The position numbers were made by a program, and so were the translations under genes. 64,000 nucleotides of DNA from NCBI GenBank assembly GCA_963680875.1, contig OY804578.1, positions 100,655,689-100,719,688 of the forward strand. The letters are read 5' to 3'. Within the stretch, counting starts at the first letter, position 1. Each line of letters opens with the position of its first letter. The stretch comes from Bathymodiolus brooksi. Taxonomy: Eukaryota > Mollusca > Bivalvia > Mytilida > Modiolidae. The notes below the pieces were generated by a model. It worked only from the letters and a program-made list of their open reading frames with translations. It searched no databases and was not told where the DNA came from. Below are positions 56,041 to 64,000 of the stretch, one piece after another.

Positions 56041-56874
56041 GAGCTTAGAAGCCAATGTATTTTTTTAGTTTTTCATTTTTGAAATCTTGCACCCCCACCT
56101 TCTGATCCAGTTCAAAAACTTGCTTCCCCTCCCTTCTTTCACGTCCACCCATAAAGCTCTCCCCCCTTCCCCCTTTTCCGATCCACTCCAACGCCTCTGT
56201 CTCTGACTCATCATTATAATTAAGACAGTTACATACATTTCAAATATTGCTTGTGAAATAAATAAACTTTGTAGTCAAACTTCCTCAATTGATTTAAGTG
56301 AGTACGACTTTCCTCTTTCAGTCATATTTTTGTATTTCTGAAGTATATCGATAGGAAATCGTACATGTTGGTACACTGATATTGGATATGCCATCAATAC
56401 TATTGTGTCACAAAACCAAAGGCTCCGAAGAGCCTATAATCGCTCATCTGGTTAACAGCTGCTGTCTGCGATTTGAGACCTGTCATTATTTTACTGATTG
56501 GTTGATTGATTGATTGATTGTTGCTTTAAATAACGTCAAGTAATATTTCAGCAGTATTCATAACTTATTAAATATCAACAAATGATATATATTTTTTTTT
56601 ATTTTGTTGTTGTTGTAATTGCCCAGTGGACTCTTCCAAATATTATACTCATCAGAGACATAGATATGTTTAGTACTTATGTACCAATCTAAATTCTGCA
56701 AATTGCTTGTTTGTATACTGTTTATTACATTTATGTATTAGAATTTTATTGTTTTTTTGTGTAATGACTGTGCCCCTTGCTGGGACCTTGATTGGACAAT
56801 AAAATCTATATCTTATCTTATCATAACAAAAACAAAATGCATCATGTAAATTAAAAGGTGACACTAATGACCTA
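56041..56874 (+). repeat. LINE 3'-end-like sequence
   Basis: 56600-56822 ends CCTTGATTGGACAATAAAATC then TATCTTATCTTATC, resembling the TTATCTTATCT tail of the LINE at 31588-33054, and CAATAAAATC also ends the retroposon at 34618-35047. Before it is an (AATC)n run (56497-56520) with a worn SINE core. Otherwise nothing. Confidence 0.5.
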
Positions 56875-57010
56875 TGACCGGAAATAAACGTCAGAGAATA
56901 GCGAAGGGGGATCAAAATTGAACAATCCCGAGAAACTGGCAACATAGGCAACAAGACGAATACAAACAAAACAAAAACACAACACAATATATGTTGGATA
57001 TTTAGATTGC
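56875..57010 (-). repeat. Penelope-type tail, worn
   Basis: Complement of the shared terminus (AGAGAATAGCGAAGGGGGATC on the plus strand) followed by AACAAAACAAAAACACAACAC. Confidence 0.65.
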
Positions 57011-57039
57011 CACACAAAACAGCAAATACTAGTAATATA

Positions 57040-57195
57040 CAGGGGCGGATCCAGGGGGGGGGGGGGGGGGGGGAGCCCCCCCTAAATTGGAAAAAATATG
57101 ATTTTTTTGCGTAAAATCGTGATTTTTCACACGAAATACCCCCAAATAATTTTTAAGTGCGCCCCCCCTAACTTGAAATCCTGGATCCGCCCCTG
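57040..57195. mobile_element. 156-bp MITE with poly-G arm
   Basis: CAGGGGCGGATCCAGG at the left and CCTGGATCCGCCCCTG at the right are exact inverted repeats. ATATA flanks both ends (weak evidence in AT-rich DNA). Inside, a G run of about 20 is opposed by shorter C runs. CAGGG ends suggest a hAT-derived MITE. Confidence 0.9.
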
Positions 57196-58994
57196 ATATA
57201 TAGTTTCTGAAAGTTTTTCCTTGTAACATACCACTAACGACAACTACCAAACCGTTGCTCATCAGGAGCTGGTGTACATAATAAAAAATGTCATTCAAGG
57301 AGCGTGGCATTCATCTTACACATGGTACAGGAGCGTAGGAGTGGACCTGAAAGTGGAAACGGCAAGCTTTAGGAGTCACGAGTGGATCAAAAATTGAGGG
57401 GACAACCTTTAGTAGATGATCGAAAAGTGGTGGACAAGCTTTAGAAGAGGACCAGTAAATGCGTGCGTGTTTTCTGGGGGAATTTTTCAAATAAAAACAG
57501 ACAAGCAGAAAAGGTAATTTCGCTTCATTTTTGAACAAACACTTATAACTTTTTCTACTTTACATTTGTTATAGCTTCCATGGTTCATATTAAGCTTTTT
57601 CTAAATATTTACCAAAAAAGTCGGGGAAAAAACATAGTTTGTCCTCCCAACTTTTGAAAGTATGTGGTTGGGGAAGGGGGGGGGGGGAGTACCCGACTCC
57701 TACGCCCCTGTGGTACTGATTTACGCCCCCTGTGGACGAGCTATTTATTTGAGTCGTCTTTCGAAGATGTTTACCCCACAACAGGGATCTATGTCTTATT
57801 TTTATACAGATAAACTCACTCTGGGGCTTTCATTATTGCTTTATTCTACGTATGCACAACAACTTTAAATATATCTTATTAAGCAACGTACATAACTACA
57901 TATCAAAGTTCAGCTTAAATATAGAAATACATGTACAATGTACTGCACTTTTGAGGTAGTAAATGAAAAAAAACTTTCAAACTGTCGGAACGGCTCAAAA
58001 TTTTAATAGGAAAATCGCAGAAACATAGCGAAAATTTATCATCCAAACACACATATACATGATCACTCAGCCACCTGTCTTAGTACAGGCACTTAAATAT
58101 AAAGTGCCTGTGTTAAACTATTTTTTTATCGACCGGAGAGGCCTTTCGGACACAGTTCTGAACTGGACCACTCTGTGATCGTCACAGCCATGTAGGATTT
58201 TATTTTGTTCAGTGGTTTCAGAATAGATTTTTATTTGGATTTGTGGTCAAAATAGGCCAATTTACATAATTGACAATACAACTGGACGAAATAAAAAATT
58301 TCACATAAAACCCGAAATATATGTAAAGCAACTAATTATCTTGTTATTATATTTTCATATTCATAAAGTGTGGAAAAAAAAGACAATGTAAAACATTTAT
58401 ATTTGTTGAATAGAGAGAGTCAGAGTCGGCCTTAGGAGGTTCTGGACCCAGTGCCGTTCTCTGTAAATCCTGCAGTGTATTGTTGTGTGTACTTGAACAG
58501 TGGAGAGTATATAACTCCAGTGTGGGCCCCTTAAGCGCGGGGACCAATCGGCTTAGGGAAGGCCGTGGAGAGAGTGGTGCCAATTATGAAAGGGGAATGC
58601 CCAAGTCATATCCCAGCCACATCTCGTTAATTTTGGTATAATAGTTAATGAGGGGAACATCATAATATGACAAGCTAGCTTGTTGTGGCGTTAAACACCA
58701 TAAGCATAACACCTGACAAGCTAACTAAGATGGCCACTACAAGATGTTAAATACTTAGCTCACGTTACCGTTCTTTGTTTTCTTTGTTACATTCTACTTG
58801 AATTTAAAATAGCAATTTGTGGTTGCGTCAGATGCTTTCATTTTCCGATTAAAATTAAGTTCATACAAGTACATGTAAAAATTAAGATGAAGGCAATGGT
58901 CGACTCGTGACTTTCAATTTTGGAGCCAAAAGTTAAGTACAAAACAGAGTGATTGTAGTTTCCTGATGTCAAGGATGTTTGTTTACTAAGATGT
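57196..58994. other. No gene upstream of the receptor
   Basis: A poly-G tract near 57677-57687, a SINE core fragment GTGGCGTTAAACACCATAA (58685-58703, +), and no supportable coding frame. Confidence 0.45.
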
Positions 58995-59020
58995 CACGTG
59001 GTTTGTCAAGTATATAAGAT
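58995..59020 (+). promoter_or_regulatory. Possible core promoter of the receptor gene
   Basis: CACGTG (58995-59000, E-box) followed by TATATAAG (59011-59018), about 95 bases before the start codon. The spacing would suit a TATA promoter with a short 5' UTR, but an upstream exon cannot be excluded. Confidence 0.35.
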
Positions 59021-59114
59021 TAACATTTTGAAAATAAGATTAATTTTGAAATCATTTATACAACATGTTAATTTTATAACTAGTATTATTTTATAGCGAT
59101 TTAATTAATTTGCG

Positions 59115-61521
59115 ATGGAGATTGCTACTTTTGGCGCGATTTTTAACATGGGAAATATTACACTCGAATCAGCACATGGTGTCAACTCGACTTCTGTCAC
59201 AGAAAACACAACATTTGTATCAGCATCTGATGCAGACAATACGGAACTGTACTTTGCCATAGAAAAATATTTTTGGACTGTATTTTCTCCGTTATTTTTA
59301 TTGATTGGAATAATTGGAAACAGTCTTAACGTGTTTGTATTATTCCGACTGAAATTTCACAAAAACTCGACATACACTCTGTTATTTGTGTTGGCATTTA
59401 CGGACATGGCAGTACTGATAGTAGGACTTGTTCGTTATTGGCTTATGTATCTCGTAGATGTTGACATACGGGTATTATCAGAATTCAGCTGCAAATTCAG
59501 TTTGTTTCTAATATACTTGTCAATGCAACTTTCGTCTTGGATTTTAGTGTTGGTAACCGTCATACGGTTCATGAAAACATTCGTACCTTTGAGGAAGTCC
59601 AAATACAAAGACATTACAGTCAAACACACCTTAGTGGCGGTGATTATGGCTGGTCTGATACTGGCAGCTATCAATCTCCATTTTTTCTGGACAAATGGTC
59701 TTGTTACTGAAGATGGGGATGTCAGTTGTACCTCACTGAATGAAGACTATATGTTCTTTGATGAACACATATTTGTTTATATTGACTTGGTGTTCTTGTC
59801 TGTTCTACCAGCTTTGATCATGATTGTGTTTAACGCATTGATTTGCATTGAGCTTAGGAAGCTGACAAGAACACGCAGAAGAATGTCTCTTCAATCGGGA
59901 GTGTCAAATCCGAACAAACAGAAATCCACAAAAAGGGTGACATGGATGTTGGTCATCACTACATCATATTTCATAGTAGCAACTATTCCTATCTGCATAT
60001 ACTTCATAGTGGACACATACGTCAGACCAACAGCCGACGCCAAGACGGAAAGCCGCCTCGACTTGGCTTGGACCTTTACTTACCTGTTCCAGTTTTCTCA
60101 TTTTGCTTTGAACTTTTACCTGTATACAGCAACAAACGAGAAGTTTAGAAAAGAGCTGACGAAACTCACCTACCATGTATACCATCGGTAAGTTTTGTCT
60201 TTAATTTTTATTTGACCAATAGCTACATATAAGTACCTAGAATGATAATTCCAAATTTTAGTTAATTATTATACCTTTCCTCCATTTTCTTTTCGGGTTT
60301 TCAAGTAAAAAAGAATATTATTAGCCAATGACAAGTCGATAATTAATGTCTTAAAACTCGTATCTAGTTTTTAGATGAAAAAAAATGTGTATTTAAGATA
60401 AAATACTTTATAATTTACGTGTACATTTTTGTATATTGTAATATACGAAATGCATATATGCGAGTCTTTGATACATATGAAGTAACATGGTCGGTAAGGG
60501 ACCGACCATTTAACTTGCAGGGGGGGGGGGGGGGGTTATGGTTTTTTGTTTCGTTCAGAATTTTTTTTTCGGACAACATATTTTTTTTTGTCGCGCTAAG
60601 CGCGAATTTTTTCCCCCCAGAATTTAGCATTAGGTTATATGACAAAAACTCTGAATCAGATTATTTTTTTCCTCCACCAAAATCAGAATATTTTTTCAGC
60701 AACATTGGGAATCAGAATATTTTTTTTAGAAAAAAAAACCATACCCCCCCCCCCCCCCCCCCCCCCAGAAGTTAAATGGTCCGTCCCTAATCCACGACTG
60801 ATCACGCTTCGACATTCCATTCATCATGATGAGCGGATCTAGTAATCGGAGCGTGATCAGCCATGAGTGGAGAATATCGGAGGACGATCAGTCGTGGCTT
60901 ACCGATGATGATGTAAGAGTTATTTTTAACTTACAGTTTGTAGAAGTTTGGTACATTTAGAATTATTGGCGTTTAACGTCACTTTCAACTTTACTTCAGT
61001 TATATCGTGGCGGTAGTTATATTGCTATAAAGTTGTATCGAATACCCATTGTGGGAACGGAATTCACAACTTGAACATTAATACGCAATTGATTACACGT
61101 CGGCATTTGTGAGTCAGCAAGTATATTTATAAAGCTGACAAAATTTAACACAATACCTTAAAAACGGAATTTTCGCAGATTAAACCAAGTACCAATTAAA
61201 TGTAACACTTTATGTTTTCATTTTGAACCGCGGTACGTATAAAGTACCTCTTTCCGTCACACAATTAACGTTTTCTCGTGTTGTCAAAAAGTTGTTTTTT
61301 TATAACATATTAAGTTATTTACTTATGTTTCTATAACATACATATATTAGTTTCTATTTCCTTTCCATTATTAGTGTTGATTAGTAATCAGAACATAAGA
61401 ATAATGAAATGTGTGAATTTCTTATTTCAGAATATCAACTAGTAGCAGCCAGGCAATCAAAGCTCCGTCACGTGACTATTCTAGCGACTCCAGAAAAATA
61501 TCAGCAACAGCATCGACCTAG
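59115..61521 (+). CDS. Rhodopsin-family G-protein-coupled receptor (two exons)
   Basis: Exon 1 is 59115-60187 (donor GTAAGT) and exon 2 is 61431-61521 (acceptor CTTATTTCAG). The phase-2 join gives 387 residues; unspliced, the frame would stop at once. N-glycosylation sequons lie at 14, 24 and 31. Seven helices are evident: helix 1 with GN at 68-69, helix 2 with LAFTD (Asp97), the disulfide pair Cys126-Cys205, helix 5 Pro232 and helix 6 Pro292. DRY is replaced by IRF (150-152) and NPxxY by NFYLY (333-337). Exon 2 adds 29 residues, 10 Ser or 4 Thr among them, a likely arrestin/kinase tail. It resembles the large neuropeptide-type (FMRFamide/orphan peptide receptor-like) sets of lophotrochozoans; the ligand cannot be named from the sequence. 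Confidence 0.9.
60495..60790. mobile_element. TIR element in the receptor intron
   Basis: TAAGGGACCGACCATTTAAC at the left and, read inward, TTAGGGACGGACCATTTAAC at the right. A G run (about 60521-60535) sits opposite a C run (about 60746-60766), and the interior repeats AATCAGAATATTTTTT. No target duplication is visible. The 118-residue frame across it is spurious. Confidence 0.75.
60791..60898. repeat. Palindromic segment beside the intronic MITE
   Basis: CCACGACTGATC and GATCAGTCGTGG are exact inverted ends; GATCACGCT / AGCGTGATC form a second, nested pair. Confidence 0.75.
60967..61106 (-). repeat. Degenerate SINE1 in the receptor intron
   Basis: GGCGTTTAACGTCACTTTCA, TATATCGTGGCGG and GGAATTCACAACTTGAAC (worn B-box complement). 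Confidence 0.7.
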
Positions 61522-61713
61522 AATGTTCTATCTTAAGACAGATTTGTGCTGCACATTTCAATGACAATTTAATTTAACATTTAGCTATCCGTCCTCATCG
61601 CTCGGCTTTGATAGTAATTTATATGTAGCTTAAGATACAAATAGTTGTTATCTTATTTTTGCTTAATGTAGACATTTTGAAATTGCCATGTAAAATGTAA
61701 TATAAAAATCAAC

Positions 61714-61719
61714 AATAAA
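61714..61719 (+). terminator. Poly(A) signal of the receptor gene
   Basis: AATAAA 193 bases after the exon 2 stop, in AT-rich 3' UTR. Confidence 0.6.
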
Positions 61720-61739
61720 ATGTAGATAAGACATCTTTA

Positions 61740-62267
61740 AAAAAACGTTTTGATGTTACATATTTTTCTGTGGAATTACAAAACCCTATAATAAAGAAGA
61801 TTTATAACAAGCTGTTGCTCAACAACTGAAGTCTCAATGTCCAGTAGGTTGTTAGCTTCAATCCCGTTGTGTCCTGTTGTCAATTGTTCTCGTTAAATCA
61901 CTATACTGAAAACCAAACAAATTACACATGTGAGATTTAAAAAAAATGAAACAATACAAGCACAAAAAAGCCAAAAAAAAAACAACAAAACACAGAAACA
62001 AAAATACACACCACCGAAAAAAAACTTCAAAAGCACAATGAGAATTAAAATCTACACACTGAGATTAAAAAAGAAACGCTGGGATTAAAAACAAATGTAA
62101 AATCAGGCTGTCCAAATGTTCCAGTGCAATGCCAATACAGTGTTTTATGATTTTTAAAGTGTTACAATTTGCTGGAATCTGTCTTTGATCAGAAACCGTT
62201 TATGAATTTGGTATACCTTGTATACAGAAGTATTTTTAAAGACTGAACGTATTGTGAATTAAAAAAT
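61740..62267. other. No recognised feature
   Basis: A-rich low-complexity DNA (for example 61940-62100); no repeat named, no exon seen. Confidence 0.4.
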
Positions 62268-62533
62268 AGGGTTAGGGTTGTGGTGTTTAACGCCACTTTC
62301 AACAATATTTCAATCATATAGTGGCGGTCAGTTTTATCGGTGGAAGAAACCGGAGTACATGTAGAAAACCATCGACCTGTTGCAAGTCACTGACAAACTT
62401 TATCACATAATGTTGCATCGAGTACACCTGGCCATGAGTGGGATTCGAACTCACAACTTTAGTGGTGATAGGCACTGATTGCATATGTACATGTAGTTGT
62501 AAAATTAAGCTACCAAACGATCACGACGGCCCC
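62268..62533 (-). repeat. SINE1, full-length, telomere-like tail
   Basis: Starts AGGGTTAGGGTTGTGGTG (antisense of an AACCCT tail), then core, GGAAGAAACCGGAGTAC body, B-box complement GGGATTCGAACTCACAAC and head ending ACGACGGCCCC. Confidence 0.9.
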
Positions 62534-62982
62534 GATTTAACCAATATCATGAGACTCGACTAAATTATATATAAACGTTTTCTCGTTTTTTTTATATCAT
62601 ATACTCCCTTTTTCACTTTTCGCGTCTAGATCAAATTGCAATGATTAATACCAGCAGAATATTAAGTAAAGGTCATCATAGCAAAGCTTTAGAAACATTA
62701 CATTGTTTACGGATATAGTTATCAGATTATAAGTCATTAGGGGTTTAAAACTTTTAAGCGGGAAATAAATATGTAGTAAAGTATGTTTTCCCTAAAAACG
62801 GAAATTTTGTGTCAGATTTGGAGGAAGCTTATAGATGACTTTACAAGCTGTTGTTTCCTCTACCACAAGGGCAAGCGCAATTGTTATAAAATGACATAAT
62901 TTGAATGTTTACAAGGTCAATATGCACAACACAATGACTGATAAAGAAAATACAAAGAGCAACTAGTGGCAATATATGGTTG
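62534..62982. other. No recognised feature
   Basis: AT-rich intergenic DNA without a supported feature. Confidence 0.4.
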
Positions 62983-63060
62983 ATTGATTGACTGGTTGGT
63001 GTTTATCGCCAACTTTAGCAGTATTTCAGCAATATCGTGGCGTGAACAAGCTGTGGCAAT
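62983..63060 (-). repeat. SINE1b 3' end fragment
   Basis: TTGATTGATTGACTGG tail complement, then GGTGTTTATCGCCAACTTTAGCAGTATTTCAGCAATATCG. Confidence 0.7.
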
Positions 63061-63127
63061 AAGGCTCCCATTAAAAATATAATTGCGAGATATTTTGTTG
63101 AGGTACTCCTGAACATTTTATCACATA

Positions 63128-63405
63128 CTCTGATTAAAATAATCCCCTGTACTGATATGTCACGGGAGATCTGAGGAAAGAAACCCCATTATGCGAGTGA
63201 CCCTGTATATCATCCAATGAAAATGGCTATTGCGACACCATGAAAGTGTTACTAAGCTGCTTTACATGTTACGGGCAATCCGAATAGCCGGAAAAGGCCA
63301 CAACCGTATATCATATCATTCAGGTCACTCGTATGTGACCAGTAATGGGGGTTTCTCGGATCTTCCACGCCGATAAGTATCAGTAAAGGGGAACAAGGGA
63401 AAGAT
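63128..63405. repeat. Imperfect inverted repeat, arms of about 85 bp
   Basis: TCTGATTAAAATAATCCCCTGTACTGATA...GAAACCCCATTA...GAGTGACC on the left is mirrored, with many mismatches, by GGTCACTCG...TAATGGGGGTTTC...TATCAGTAAAGGGGA...TTTAATCAGA on the right. An old palindromic element. Confidence 0.6.
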
Positions 63406-63429
63406 CTGATTTTAATCAGATTGATTGTC

Positions 63430-64000
63430 TCATTGACTAATTTAATTTGTTTTTACCCAATCTATTAACTCCACTTTTACTTGTGGTAAATCGGGCGCAG
63501 GTCCTGTTTTTTTGGTGTGTTTCAGTTGGGATGGTGTGAAATATAAACAGGGAAGCTAGGTCCGCCTAGATCCCCAACATGCCAGAGCACTGGAAGGGGC
63601 CAGGATGAACTGTAGACACGACGGAGGTTTTGAGGAATCACAGCCATTATTGGTATTCTTATAAATTAAATGCTTTGAAATAATAATATGCGCTGCCAAT
63701 TTTAGGGGGCAAACGCCACGCAACCCCCTCCCCCTTAATCTCCATATGCAGATCAGACATCAGATTGTACGGATGTCAGTCTCAATGTCATTAGTCATGG
63801 TTTTAATCGTTTACATCATAAATGTATCTGTAATAATGTTCAAGTGCTTTAAGCAACAAAAAATAGCGGGCCAAAAATATACGGTCGTTGACCCAAGTCT
63901 AAAGTTTTGTTTGAAAATGTTAGACTATATTCGTGTGGATAGTATTTAAACGTAGAAAAAGAGGGATGTCTATGTGAAAATTGTATAAAAAATAAAATAT
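63430..64000. other. No supported feature (right edge)
   Basis: A 67-residue frame at 63746-63949 has one hydrophobic stretch (SLVMVLIVYIINVSVIM) preceded by CAG, so it could be a terminal exon, but nothing supports it further. Confidence 0.35.

Noticed and set aside
60419..60775. 118-residue frame in the receptor intron
   Set aside because: Falls exactly on a TIR element with poly-G and poly-C arms.
63746..63949. Terminal exon with a transmembrane helix
   Set aside because: One hydrophobic stretch and a possible acceptor, but no upstream exon in the window and no recognised family.

Overview
This is nuclear DNA from an animal, most probably a bivalve mollusc, with a mytilid-like mussel as my best guess. 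The reasons are intron-containing genes with GT-AG splice sites and AATAAA signals, low GC, several tRNA-derived SINE families whose conserved 3' core (GTTTAACGCCACTTTCA, then AATATTTCAGCTATATC) I associate with molluscs, and Penelope-like retroelement tails I associate with mussels. The species call rests on memory of repeat families, not on a search.

Three host genes can be supported. (1) 11555-13480 (+) encodes a 641-residue nuclear protein with nine C2H2 zinc fingers, the whole reading frame lying in one exon behind a splice acceptor. (2) 20549-28837 (-) is a three-exon gene for a 115-residue four-helix membrane protein that I recognise as TMEM218, a ciliary transition-zone protein. No exon of it is long enough to stand out as an open reading frame; it was assembled from splice sites and reading phase. 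(3) 59115-61521 (+) is a two-exon gene for a rhodopsin-family G-protein-coupled receptor of 387 residues. Exon 2 supplies a Ser/Thr-rich tail.

Almost everything else is mobile DNA, much of it nested. Positions 345-3179 hold a fold-back element made of three direct units and one inverted unit, itself split by a TIR transposon with an 8-bp target duplication. Positions 4198-7985 hold more inverted-repeat elements and LINE debris. Positions 9637-11408 are a three-deep nest: TIR element in hAT-like element in SINE. Positions 15423-20216 hold tandem arrays, palindromes and a TIR element with a perfect 8-bp duplication. The two TMEM218 introns carry SINEs from three families, two of them split by TIR elements.

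Positions 31588-38444 are the clearest nest. A CR1/Jockey-like LINE (-) was split by an almost intact Tx1/L1-type LINE (+). That LINE was in turn split by a short antisense poly(A) retroposon, and target duplications mark both later events. Positions 38445-50390 are gene-poor, with palindromic MITEs, SINEs and one decayed coding remnant. Positions 50390-57195 hold a broken Penelope-like reverse transcriptase, scattered Penelope-type tails, a decayed hAT transposase, and a recent SINE with a 16-bp target duplication. The receptor intron and its 3' flank carry further MITEs and SINEs.

I see no rRNA, functional tRNA, CRISPR or prokaryotic feature. tRNA-like segments are SINE heads.
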